Positions 47,246 to 58,713 of a stretch of 64,000 bases of DNA are shown piece after piece. The stretch is taken from positions 62,001 through 126,000 of the forward strand of contig VWZP01010354.1 of the NCBI GenBank assembly GCA_013396995.1, in the 5' to 3' direction. The DNA is from Dicaeum eximium. Lineage: Eukaryota > Chordata > Aves > Passeriformes > Dicaeidae. Each line of letters starts with the position of its first letter. Within the stretch, counting starts at the first letter, position 1. The notes below the pieces were generated by a model. The model did no database searches and was not told the origin of the DNA. It saw only the letters and a list, made by a program, of their open reading frames with translations. Made by a program: the position numbers and the translations under genes.

Positions 47246-47344
47246 GTGGAACAGGTTCTTTCCTGAAGATGGAGAAACCTGGATACAGCCCCAGCCCTTC
47301 TGCAGCAAAGCAGGAAGGAAAGTAAACTTCATCCCTAGTGCCAC

Positions 47345-47760
47345 ATTCTAATTTCCACAGCGTGCTGTTCCTCAGGATCCTCTGGGACCTCTCCTGGTGA
47401 TATGAGAAGATGCTAGAGCCCAGATGGTGCTGTTGATTCCTTTCACTGCTGACAACGAGATGAACAATGCTTGTCCATTATTTATAGGAAGGACTTTCAC
47501 CAGGGCTCCTGTGGGACCAGCAGAAGCTTCCAAGCACTGAATGGCCACACCTCTCCCGTGTCCCTGGGTGCTGATCAGCCCCTACCACACTGGAAACAGC
47601 TGCCTGTGCTGGACCTGCAGGGGCTGGGGCCTGGTAAGCCAGCAGAGCCCAAATGATTCATGTCCTCTGAGCTGCTACAGAACAAACACTGTCACTCCTA
47701 GAGCCCTGCACCAATAAAGGTGTTTTTTCAAAGGACATCTGCTGTCAGTAGAGTGGGACA
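47345..47760 (+). other. Possible LTR or transcript 3' end with AATAAAGG signal
   Basis: Ends with CCAATAAAGGTGTTTTTTCAA at about 47711, similar to the AATAAAGG..TTTCAAAGGA block of the probable LTR at 11795. No clear TG...CA ends or target duplication were found. It could be a diverged LTR or unrelated. Confidence 0.25.
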
Positions 47761-50700
47761 CAGATGGGACACACTGTACCCAGGCTGGCTGTCACTGATT
47801 GCAGTGTGTGCTGTTCTCTTTACATCTGGGTAAGCTGCCTTTTGGTGACAAATATTCAAAGCCTCTTCCAAAGCTCATCACTTCATTCTGTGGCTTTCAC
47901 AGGAGTCCCACAAGCACAAAGTTCTGAAATTAGTAGTCTTAATCCTGGCTCTGAGCATCCAGCAGAGATGAAGCCGTGAGTGACTCCGCAGGGAGCCAGA
48001 AATTCAGAATTTACCATTATTTGCGATGGACTGTCTCTGCATTAGATATTTTAGCAATATGTGATAAGAGCTCCTTGTCCTGGCAAGACTGGCAAGATTG
48101 AAGCCTAAAGGAGAAGCCAGCTGTTAATGCAGATTGCCATTATTTTTGTTTTATTTTTATATTATTATCATTATTTTGTATTATTTTCATCCCAGTCTCT
48201 GGATGCTTTGCAATGGAGGAGCTGCACCCTCTTTTTTCTACATTTTGTTCATAATATTTGTAAAAGTGAGAAAAAACATTGCTTTAACTAAGTCGCTTCC
48301 ATCTGTATCTCTGTACAGCTCCTTAGGGATATGCAATTTAACTTTTTCATGCCTCCCAGGGATGGTGCAATGTTTCTCCCTTTCTACAAATTATTTGGCA
48401 ACTCTGAATGTAAACACACGAAGATGCTTTAATTATCTTCCCTGAGGCACCCTAGATCTTGTCCTATTCCAGAGAGATGGAGGAAGCCCATTTTGAGAAC
48501 ATTAACAGAACCAATTAACTTATGGATCTTGGGGAACTGCAGTGTCTGGAAAACCCAGTGCCTCATACAGAAAATTGGCAGGGAGATTTTCCTTGTTATT
48601 TAGAACAAATTGTCAATGAGATGAATATGAAAAATCCATTAAAGGATTCAAAACTAGTTTGCTGTCTCAGTTTTACCTCTGCACTTTGGTATGAGGCTAA
48701 AAAATTTCTGACATGGTTTAAGAATCATGGCTTAATTGGAGGAAGACTGAAGTTGAAAATGGAATTATTTATCTGCAGACTTAAATTGGACAATGTGGAG
48801 TAATCCTTCAAGTCCCAAAGAGAAAAAAAAATGGAAGCAATTCCCAGAAAAAAAAAAGCAAACTGTTGAGGCAGGGAGGGAGAGCAGGCAGTAATCCTTT
48901 CCAATAGTGTTTGAGGAAGGATGTGCTTATGGCAAAGTAACTTTAAGGCATCACAAAAGACAATCTCAGGAGCTGGTTTTGTATCTCCTATTTCAAAATC
49001 TCCACCACAGCACAACCCATTGATGTATCTGGGTGGTGAAGTGCTCTCAAAGTCCCTCTCACTGTGTTTCCCTGAAGTGCCTGAGTAGAGGAGCTGTGAA
49101 TGCAGTGGATCAAGGCTCTGCTGTGGGGATTGGCAGAGATGAAAGGACAGGCTGGACCTCATTTGAGAGAGCAAAGAAAGAGCTCTTCAGCAGATATTTA
49201 CAGCACACTGATGTCTTTTTAGTGGGAAAAGGTTTAAGTAAACATAAATGCACTTTATGATTCTTTAATGCTGACAGTGTAAGAATCAATCCTTCTTTGT
49301 TGCACTGTGTCTTAGAGATTTTAATAGAAAACGTGGAAGAGCTGCAGGGAGAGATTGAATATGTTCAAACAGGGAGAAAAATGAGACAATTCTTTTTTCC
49401 CCCTACTCCACCAAACAAAGGTTATTCACCCATTCTGATCCAGTTTCCTATTTTGCTCTTAGACTGCAGCGTGTTCCTCCTCTGTCCTCCAACCCACCTC
49501 TAAACCCGTCTAGGGAGGCGTAATTTAGTTTTTCGCAGTCTGATCCAAAACAAGCCCAAGTTAAAATCTTTTCCCATTGACTTCAGTATGTGCTCCATGA
49601 GACCGTTCAAACCCAGCCCTGCTCATAGTTCTGCTGCATTGATGGAAATTCATTGACTGGAGTTGGGATAATTATGCTGTTTTAGAATAAGAACTAATTC
49701 AAGGCATCAGTGATGAAACTGAAAAAATAAACTTTTGTTTCAAAGTCCACTTCAGCCAGGGGTTATGCAAACATTCTCATGAAAAGCAAAGCATGAAGGG
49801 AACAAGGAAAATAAACTCTCTAGCAGTTGTTCCAGCAATTTCAGGCACTGGGTCCTGTGATTCCATGAATGACAGAGAGCTGAAAACATTTACTAATCTC
49901 GTTTTGAAGTATTTAATTATGGTCAGCTGTGATTTAAAGAGAACACGCTGGCATGCAATTTCTCATGGAGAGGAAAAATCTCTTTATGTCACCAGCAGGT
50001 ATTTTATTTTATGTCCCTGAACCGCATGTCAGCAGCACGAAAGTATTTCTGATCCATAGAAATTCCCAGGAGGAGCTAGTGACACAAACAGTGGGAGCCT
50101 GGGCAGCAGCAGGAGCAGGGGAGCAGCGTGCTCTTCCCACGTTCCATTGGTGGCTCTGATGACAAGTCTTTGGCATCCTGGGACACTCACTGGAGCCAAG
50201 AGACCATGGGCAAACTTCATTCTATTTCTGCGATCTGTAGTTTTTTGAGACTTTAAAAAAAAAGATTTCATGCTCCTTTTTCTGATGGAGCAAAGCTTTG
50301 GGTTTTTTGTAGTCAGACATTCCTTGTCTGTTTTTTGGAACCTGACATGGCTCAGGCAGATCCAAGTGCTTACAATGTGAGTTTCATTATTTACCATAAA
50401 ACAAGAGGAAAAGCACATGTGACATCCCCATTCCCATGGCTGTTCTGGCATCAAGGGAACCACAGATTAATTATCAGCTCTCCTGACTGCCTGACAGTAA
50501 AGTTCTCAAGAATTACCTTCTTCAATAAATTATTGAAATGTGAAATTTATTTGCTATAATTTCAGAATGCCTTGGCATTGCAATATAAAATTTAATAGTA
50601 ATTCCTTGCACTTTCTGTTCTGTGGATGAGAGATGCTTTGTAAATATAAAAGGACATTTATTTCCAAAGATCCATGTCATGAATGCAAGGCACCTCTCAG

Positions 50701-50764
50701 GCTGGAGGGCCCTAGATGCATGTTTCTTTTCCTTCTATGGCAAATATATTTTCAGATTCCCCCG
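47761..50764. other. No gene recognised
   Basis: 3 kb with no recognised gene. A 149-codon minus frame (48725-49174) and a 144-codon minus frame (50029-50463) carry no domain I recognise. A T/A-rich tract lies near 48140-48190. Confidence 0.4.
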
Positions 50765-51776
50765 TGTCTTTGTTTGAAAGACAGGTGTCTGCCAAGGAAG
50801 GCGGTAACCTCCCCTTGAATGGAAAATGTGACCCCCTTCCCTCCAAATTATTGTAACTCTGAAATTAAGGGGCTTTTAGGCAAAGATATGGGAAAAGGAA
50901 TAGGAGTTCTTTACTAACACATCTATGCATAACAAGGCAAACAAACAACTACGGTATTAACAACAAACAGAACACAAAGCCAGTCCGAGCCCTCTCCTGG
51001 CTGCAGTCACTTCCCCTTTATTGCAGTTCCGGGCACAGCCGGCAGGGGCGCTGGCGGCTCCCGGCCTGGCAGGGTGGGTGCGATTATTCCCCCGCGGCTG
51101 CAGGGGGCACTGTGGCACGAGCCCGGCTCCCTCTCTGCACGTGGGTAATGGCAGCCGAGACTGCAGAGGGATGGAGAAGGGCTCCCTTTACAAACCCACT
51201 GGGCAGCTACTCCCGGTGCCCTCTGAATAGTGAGGTGGGCTGTAGCAGAAACCTCAGAGCAGTGGCTAGAACAGCAGAGGCAGGCACACCCAGGACGGCA
51301 AACTAAGTGTAGCAAGGACTCCAGAGCCGTGCCAGGAGCCACGGGGACTCGGGCAGAAACGGGGTGTTGAGTTAAAGCACAGCAAAAAGCTCTGAAGCAT
51401 CAGCAGAAAACAGCAGGGCTGAGCTGGGGAATGGGTCCTTTGGACAGCCCACCAGCCATGGCTGTTCCTGGGGCAGGCCACTGAGCAGAGGGGAGTACTC
51501 CAGGCGCAGTACACACCAGCCCTGGGCTCCCAAGCAGAAGAGCAGCACAGAAGCAAACTGGCAAGCCCCAGTCACAGTGCCAAAGGTAAAAAAAAGAGAA
51601 AGAAACAGGCAAAATCCACAGGGCAACAGTATTTCTGTCAGACTCCGACGCCGCTCCCCACGGGAAGGAAGCAGCAGCCCCTGGCCTCCAACCCCCGCAG
51701 GGTCCTGGGGTCCCCCTCACTCATCACAATACTCCTGGAGCCAGGGGAGGCAGTGACCATTCTGGACACAAAACAA
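50765..51776 (-). mobile_element. ERVL-like LTR, minus strand
   Basis: On the minus strand the 3' part reads AGTAAAGAACTCCTATTCC through CAAAGACA and matches the U5 end of the LTR at 13324-13974. Both end in AGACA. A TATA-like AATAAAGG (about 51015, minus) precedes the conserved R region. The upstream part is GC-rich and differs from the other LTR, so this is a related but distinct subfamily. The 3' end (50765) is well supported. The 5' end near 51776 is a guess, and no target-site duplication was found for it. Minus frames here (51007-51720) are LTR shadows. Confidence 0.65.
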
Positions 51777-51954
51777 AAACAAAAAATGAAGGGACGTAAA
51801 CCATTACCAAGGCACCTTACAGTTGTTGCCATTTCCATGACATCTTTCAGTTGTGTTGATCCATCTGATTGTGTGGCCATGATTTAAATGTGATTTTTGG
51901 GAACAGCTCTGGCTGAAATATTCAGATTGGCTTCATGGTAGATTTTGGACAAGG

Positions 51955-52205
51955 GTGTGGAGTGATGATGGGGCAAGGGGCAATGATTTTTTACTGCCAG
52001 AGGGCAGGATTAGAGGGAATATTGGGAAGAAATTCCTCCCTGTGAGGGTGGTGAGGGGCTGGGATGGAATTCCCAGAGCAGCTGTGGCTGCCCCTGGATC
52101 CAAGGCCGGGTTGGATGGGGCTCAGAGCACCCTGGGATAGAGGAAGGTGACCCTGCCCAGGAGATGTATGGGCTTAAAGTTCCCTCCAACCAAAACTATT
52201 CCCTG
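51955..52205 (+). mobile_element. CR1 LINE 3' fragment
   Basis: Plus strand: TACTGCCAGAGGGCAGGATT, GGGAATATTGGGAAGAAATT and GTGAGGGTGGTGAGGGGCTG. CAGCTGTGGCTGCCCCTGGA and AAGGCCGGGTTGGATGGGGC follow. It ends before the terminal short repeats. Confidence 0.92.
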
Positions 52206-52399
52206 ATTTTATGGTGGATGCACCAAATCTGGAGTTATCCTGCTGTGGGGAAAAGCATTTTCTCTCCAAGGGGAAGGGATGACAAGCAGGAGATATTAGG
52301 TGGAAGCAAAATCTCCAACCCAAGCAGGAGCAAAAACAGCACAGGAGGAACAACCAGGTATCTGAAGTCTGGTTTATGTTCAATGGCAACATAAAACCA

Positions 52400-52432
52400 T
52401 TGTTTATGTTAAACCATAAACCATAAACCATC
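52400..52432. repeat. Short (AAACCAT) tandem
   Basis: Three consecutive ACCATAA-phase heptamers just after a CATAAAACCATTGTTTATGTT stretch. Minor local repeat. Confidence 0.7.
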
Positions 52433-52667
52433 TCAAAGAGATTAAGACTTTTAAAGATACAGAGCAGGGATTTGGAAGAGCACCTTTGCATAAAAGGTGC
52501 CAAATTCCTGTTTCAAGGTATCATACTGAGAGGAAAGATGTGTGCTAATGTTTTTAAAAATAATTTGATGGGTGAAGGTATGGGTGTTAATGTCTTTGAA
52601 ATGGGTCTTAATGTTCTACTGACTTTGGGCAACAGGTTCATTGCAGAGCCCAAACAGCTTGGCTCCT

Positions 52668-52985
52668 GAAAAGATCAAGGGTCTGCACAAGCCTCAACTT
52701 TGGGGTAAAACAGTAGGTTCAAGGGGGGATATGGGGTAGGCAGTTCGGGAATGCTGCTCCTTCCCAGTACCTCAGCCAATGGGGAAGAGGGCAGCATGCA
52801 GCTGGGAGTTTAAGATAAAAGGGAGGCTGTGCCCCCCAAAACCCCAAGAGAGAAACCCCTGTGGGTGTGTGCCCCAATGGACGCTCTCCCTTTATTTGAA
52901 TAAAATTGAAGGACTCCTCTGTCTCCTTTTTGAACATAAACCTCTGGCATTTGTGGATTTTCCTGACAAAACCATTCTAATAACT
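52668..52985 (+). mobile_element. Probable short LTR, plus strand
   Basis: A TATA-like GATAAAAGGG (about 52815), AATAAA (52899-52904) 80 bp later, then a U5-like TCTGTCTCCTTTTTGAACAT. A GCAGTTCGGGAATGC block lies upstream. The order and content match a passerine ERV LTR type that I recognise. Ends are approximate and no target duplication was resolved. Confidence 0.6.
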
Positions 52986-53723
52986 CTTCTCTTTTTTCAT
53001 CCCCAGGTTACATATATTTCCCTTGTCTATTTATCTAGTTAGTTTTCATGATTTTAATGATTTTTCCCCCTGTGTGTTCCCACCATCTCTGTCTCAAACT
53101 GTGGCAGCTTGCTGTGTGCTGCTTTTAAAAGGTTTGTAGCGTGTGCCCCATGAATGCTGAAGAAAATGAACCCGTTAATATTAATCCATTAGGAACAACT
53201 GACAGAGCAAAATACCATGTGCTGGATGGCACTGGAAGCAGCTTTGATTTGCTTTCCAAATGTCTTTGCAGAAAAGTGTTTTGCCAAGGAAGACAGCAAA
53301 GAGGAAGAAAAGAGAGTGCTAAATATAGAATGTATTTCTACATGATGCTGATGTCCTTGAGGATGTGGGTCATCCAGGCAACAGGAACAACCCAGGCAGA
53401 TGTCGGAACTGAAACATGGGATAGGAATAGTAAATCTTTAAAGGGATGGCTCAGTAAATACGTTGTGAACAGCCAATGGCCACGGATGACTTATTCAAGG
53501 ATGGGCTCTGAACATAGAAATTCAAAGTAGGTGCAATTCTTAAAAATCCAAGCCCCTACTGAATCATTTGAGAAGAGCTGAGGGAGCTGCACGGACACAC
53601 AAGCATCTAACCCAGTGCTCCAAGAGCTGGACAAAGGAAGAACATGAAGATTGAAGGATTGATCTGTGTTTTGTCAGCAGAGGACTGACAGAAACACATC
53701 AAGAACAAGTTAAATCAACATGT
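52986..53723. other. No gene recognised between two LTRs
   Basis: A 129-codon plus frame (53141-53530) is present without recognised similarity. It could be internal sequence of a decayed element, but nothing proves this. Confidence 0.35.
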
Positions 53724-54392
53724 TGTGGCAAGAAGTCTACCCACCCCCCCTCTTCTCTCTACCACAGATGCATAAAGAGAGGGTAAGAGGTACAGAAAGG
53801 GCTCATCTCTGGCACCAAAAGGGCTCAGGCCTCAGCTAAGAATCAGCATCTTAGTCTGGAGAGCAAATGTGGGAAGAGATACAAGAAATATTCTTGTCTA
53901 AGAGACACTATTTTACAAACTGTGAAAGACACACGAGTTATCACAGAAGCAGAATCCTTATACACACACACCCTGAAAGTGTGGGAGACCTCTCCCTGGA
54001 GTCTGGATGCAGGTTCCATGGTTACTTCCCTGGGGATTGACGGAAAGGATCTTGACGTGTGCCCCACCAACAACTGGATGGTAAGATACATTGAATCCTA
54101 AGTTATATTATTTCTTTGCTAGCTGTAAGATTAACAGGTACCTTTAACCTTGCATTGTATATACTTACTAGTAATTTTTCTTTTTGTCCTTTTTCCTGTA
54201 TAGTATTAGTTTAAGTCTTATGCCTGTTAAATAAATAATTGAGTCAATAATAGACCAAATCAGCCATTATTAAAGAAGTTGTGATTGAGAGTGGGTTTTG
54301 GCATGCTGGATGCCTCAGTAAAGCTATTGCCTGCTGCCAGAGGCCTAGGCAAAAGGCAAGGGCTTATCTAAACCCCACATCCATTCGTAACA
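53724..54392 (+). mobile_element. ERV solo LTR with target-site duplication
   Basis: A 669-bp element beginning TGTGGCAAG and ending TTCGTAACA, flanked by direct repeat CATGT at 53719-53723 and 54393-54397. AATAAA at 54230-54235. The TGTGG...GTAACA ends match those of the LTR at 58312-58623 read on its own strand, so the two belong to a similar (ERVK-like) group. No internal coding region is attached. Boundaries are ambiguous by a base because of repeat overlap. Confidence 0.72.
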
Positions 54393-54576
54393 CATGTCCA
54401 TCTCCCTAGGCATAATTTTTTTCCCTGTGATAGATTTCCCTGTTCATTTACAGGTAGTTTTAACAATAAGACTCTTGAATCCCTTGGGAAGTGTGAATAC
54501 AGGGGACCTGACTACCAATTTATTTACTTATGATGGAAGAGTTCTGGTATTCCTTCAATGGGCATACAAATGTCCT

Positions 54577-54960
54577 TGTCTCGGCATTGTTGCTGCTTCC
54601 CGATGGTGAATCAGGACTCTTAGACTCCAATATCAGAAGGCTTATATGATTTATTAAAACAACTCCATTGTTCTGAAGGCTTTTGGGCTATATCTGCCCT
54701 GGTACAGAGCTAACATGCTTTCCTTCTTCATGGTTAGTACAAGAAGTGAAAGAAATGCTTACAAAATCAGAGAGGTAACACTTCTCTATATCATAGGTTG
54801 AGAGGAAGAAAACCACATCTCCCCATATCAGGAGACAGGGCAGAAGAATGCATGTGTCCTTGAACACACAGCTCAAAGATAAAACGAGCTTCTCCTGGGA
54901 AGAAAACCTCAGCAGGCTTTCACCCAGAAAACTCATAAATGTCCAGGCAACATCTCCATA
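54577..54960 (-). mobile_element. Probable LTR, minus strand
   Basis: On the minus strand: AATAAA (54650-54655) within TTTTAATAAATCATATAAGC, followed by CTTCTGATATTGGAGTCTAA and an end near CCGAGACA (54577). This is an R-U5-like layout I associate with passerine ERV LTRs. The 5' end is uncertain and no target duplication was found. Confidence 0.5.
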
Positions 54961-56878
54961 GAGCAGATTTTTTGTAGCAGGGATTTAATGTTGGACCTCT
55001 TAATATGAAGAACAAGGTTTTATGTCTACAATAAAGACATTTTACAGCATCTCAAAGATTTCAGTCACTAGAAGGTAACAGAATCATGTAAAGAAACCAC
55101 AGACTACCTGACCTACTCCTGGTCCTGGTCCTAACTTGACTTAGCATTAGTGGAAAATATTCACATCTTTATATTAACAGACCAATTCCAATGACAGTGA
55201 TTGAGCCCATCTGTTGGCTCTGACAGCCCTGACAATGAGAAATCTCTCCTCTGCCTCCAAGGTAAATTAGGGTAATTATACACATGTCAATTAAATGAGA
55301 GAAAGAATAAATCAGTGTCAGTACCCTAAACCATAGCCCATTTCTCCCATCATCATGAAGTAACTTTTTGTATCAACATCCTTTGCATTTATTGATATAT
55401 TTTAGTCCTCAAATCTCCTGCTTTGACCATAGAGGGTTTAAATTCTTGGTTTTGAAAGAAAACACCCTGATTTTCCATCAAGAGCTGTGAGAGCTTGTTC
55501 ATGGCCTGCCCATGTGCCATTTTATGCCAGAAAACACATTTTTTAGGATCCTCTTAAAAAATGTATCCTAAACTGGGAGTTAGGATAAATAAACCCACTG
55601 TTTTCTCTTGTATTCTCTTTCTGTTTGTACTGTTCTCGTAGGTGTGAGGACGTGTTGGCAGAGTTTGGAGGCTGCAAAAGCTCTGAGTGCCTGAAAATGA
55701 GGCACAGTGTGGAATTCACAGGTCTTAAATATAACCCTGAGATGGTGACACTGAGAGCATTTCACCAAACGTGCCAGTCACAACTCAGAGACATCCAAGG
55801 AGCCAAACATAAGTATTGACTTAAAACCTATGCAAATCAGGAAGGGATTCTTTTATCTTTATTATTAATTCTTTTACTGAGTGCCTGAGTGTGTGACATA
55901 TCCCACTCTTTAAGGTCTGCATGTCTCAAGTTCAAAATGAGTGAAAAAAAACCTTTTCTGTCTGGTGCATTGTGGAAACCCCTTTGAATGTGACACACAA
56001 ACCTGGTTCTTACTGGGCTGAGCCTCAGACTGAGGAGATCTCATGAAATTTGCTAAAATAAATCAGGAATCTTCAGAATTGCTGGAAAAGCAACCTTGCT
56101 TAAGGAAACAAAAGAAATACAGAGTTCAGCAGGGAAAAAAAAAGGCCAGATGCTAATGAACCTGGCTTTATTGAAATGTATGCAATTGATTTCAGTGAAA
56201 GCAGCAGTTGGCTCAGAATAGACCTGATTAATTAACAGTAATGATGTTTTGACAGACTCCTCCAAGGTCCCAGAAGAGCAGTCCATGCAATTACCACTGC
56301 AAAACTCTCATAAATATGTGGCTGCATTTGCTCTATTAAATAAAAAGGCTGTACAGAGCTAATGGATTGGGAGAGTCCTTTATGCAGAAGAGGGCTCATG
56401 ATTAAGCATCATAGTGCAATGGACAAAGAATGTGACTTCACAGAAGTCCATGGCAAAATTCCATCTATTTCTGTAGGATGAGGTTTCATTTTTGATGGTC
56501 AGCAAAGGTGGGAACTTTTGCCCAGTGGCAGCTTTGTGCCAGCACCTGATCAGGAAACACTTCTGTTCCATCTTGTGGAGACCTTTAGCTGGAAGCACCT
56601 GCTGCCTTGCAAACTGAATTCGCAAATCCCTCCTGCCTTGGATTCTGATTGAAATTCTAGGAGTGCTTGCAGCCTGGAGAAACAACAAAATGAAAGAGAA
56701 AACAAACCTGAGTAATGGAATCAAAGTGACGGAAGAGGGGAAAACTTTTGGCTTTTAAGGAAGGTTTTGGTTTCTTTTATTTTCAACAGGCTGCTAAGGG
56801 TTAGTCACTGGCACTACTAACCACAGGTGGAAAACATAAATTATTACAAAACTTCTTAATAATATAAACCATTTCTAG
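54961..56878. other. No gene recognised
   Basis: About 1.9 kb between LTRs. A 114-codon minus frame (56380-56724) has no family pattern. Confidence 0.4.
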
Positions 56879-56883
56879 GCTTG

Positions 56884-58708
56884 TGTTGTGTTTAAGATAG
56901 CTTGGTTTTTATTTAAGGAGAAATCTGTCATCAAAAGAAATTATTCTCTGTGATGAGCTGCTAACAGCTTCCCCCCCCGCCCCCGGACCAAACAAGAACC
57001 AATCAGCTGGCTAGTTTTGAATATTGACACACCACTTAAGAAAGCTGAACACGCCTCTGTGAAATAACATTTAAAGACGAACAAAGTTTGGGAAAAGCTC
57101 TCTTGCTTCCAGCTTTGGAACAGGTACCTGGGAGCCCGCGCAGCCCAGCGCTAGCCTGGCCAGGCTCCGCTCCACCGCGCAGCTCGCTGAGGTTACGCTG
57201 CCACCGAGTCCCAGCCGCAGCTCAGGCAGGCCGGGCTGGCTCTGCTGGAGCTTCGGCTGGGGCCAACCCGGCCGCCTCCGTCCCCCACTCCAGCCTAACC
57301 ATTTTGCCGAGACTATCCCAGCACCACAAGAAATTATGCGGCTAAGAACAGAAGTGGCTCTGCAGCCCCGCGGGTGGAATTGAACATGGCAGGGGCCAGA
57401 AAACAGCTATGCAGCCAAACTGGCCGCTGCCCGGCAGAGAGTACATGACTGTCTGCAGGGCCAGGTGAGATATTAACTCTTCTAGTGCACAGCTGAAACT
57501 TACAGACATTAATCCTCTCTCAAGTAAGAGAAAAGGAAAAGGTGAAGACACATAAAGAAAACAACATGGAGACACCGAGGTTAGTGAAGAAGAAGTCAAA
57601 TCCTAGATAGGAGGAGAATGAGAAGATGCTTTAGCCTTGGGCTGAAATTCTTTTGTAAAGCCATGGTGCTGGACTATAGTACACTAAAATATCCCTGTAA
57701 TCCTTGAAAAGCATGGGAGGATGGTGCATTCAAACTGTAGACATGAGCAAAGGCACCCGTGCTGAAGCAAGCAAATGCTGAAGTAGCTGTGATCCAATGA
57801 GAAGCTTGAACAAAGATAAGTGATGAAGACACATTGCCCCCAGAGATGACGATAATATCAGAGATAGGTGAAGAGAACTTTTGCTTCTGAGCAGCTCATC
57901 CTTCAACTTGTACCTCATTAGCCAAAGATTAAGCCCTCAAAAACAGTTATGGGAAAAGCTGTAAGTCAAGGGGAAGAACTTTCACATGGCAATCAGATTT
58001 CCATCTCCCAGGTAGCTGATTCACTGTGACATTGAAGCCGTGAGGGAATTGTTTCCTGGGAAAAGTCTCCAGGTCTCCATAGCAAGAGAGACTCCTCTCC
58101 CTAAGTGAACTGAAGAAAGATCGTTTTAGAGGTGGTAAACTAGCTGAAAATCAGATTTTGTCACTTTATGTTGTCAGTGGGAAAAGAAAGAGGAGGTGGG
58201 GAGAGGAGAAGTGTTCTGAAAGATTTAGTTCTTATTATTCTCCTTTTAGTTCTGCTAATAAAATTTTCTTCATATCCTTTAAAGTTTTGACCCTGCTTTT
58301 GCCCTTCTCCTTGTTACACGAGTGATATAGGGGACAGATGGAGACAACATACTGACTCCATGATTCAGAAGGCATAAAAGGCATGTATTAATAGAAAATC
58401 ACACTCCTATAGAAAGCATAGTGAACCTAAGACCTGATTGGTCTTTAGGAGACTCTTCTTGCACTATTGGTAAAGAAAGGAACAACACCTACTTGTAAAC
58501 ATCCCACACAACACCAGGTGCAAGGGATAAGATAATAATGTTTTAATTATTTTCTTTAACTTTCCCAGGCTGAGCCTGGGAGAAATCTCTGTTCTTTCTT
58601 CGACTGAACTGAGAATATCCACATCTCCTAATCCTTATCTCACAGCAGAAAATGAGTAAATAATTTTAGTGAATGCACTGGCGTTTGCCCAGTGCTTAAC
58701 CCACCACA
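56884..58708 (+). mobile_element. Long LTR-like element, family A, copy 2, interrupted by a younger LTR
   Basis: Begins TGTTGTGTTTAAG and ends AACCCACCACA, flanked by a perfect 5-bp duplication GCTTG (56879-56883 and 58709-58713). It shares its landmark order with 893-2295. These include CGCCTCTGTGA before an ATTTAAAGA TATA-like motif, GACTCCTCTCCCT, TGTCAGTGGGAAAAG, a TAATAAAA signal near 58257, TTTTGCCCTT and a final GTTTGCCCAGTG..AACCCA. The ERVK-like LTR at 58312-58623 splits it; family A sequence resumes at 58630 with CCTTATCTCA. Without the insert it is about 1.5 kb. A 5-bp duplication fits the ERVL class. The GC-rich block at 57120-57300 belongs to this element and is not a gene promoter. 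Confidence 0.8.
58312..58623 (-). mobile_element. ERVK-like solo LTR nested in family A element, 6-bp TSD
   Basis: A 312-bp element with plus-strand ends TGTTACACG...ATATCCACA. It is flanked by a perfect 6-bp duplication TCTCCT (58306-58311 and 58624-58629). A 6-bp duplication is typical of class II (ERVK) elements. Orientation is judged minus because the reverse complement starts TGTGGATATTC and ends GTAACA, like the plus-strand LTR at 53724. No internal sequence is present, so it is a solo LTR. It is younger than its host element because it interrupts it. Confidence 0.85.
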
Positions 58709-58713
58709 GCTTG

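Noticed and set aside
51007..51720. GC-rich Cys- and Trp-containing minus-strand frames
   Set aside because: They overlap in several phases within the U3 of a minus-strand LTR.
57088..57345. GC-rich, Ala/Ser/Pro-rich frame that looks like a CpG-island first exon
   Set aside because: It falls inside the family A LTR-like element, bounded by a target-site duplication.
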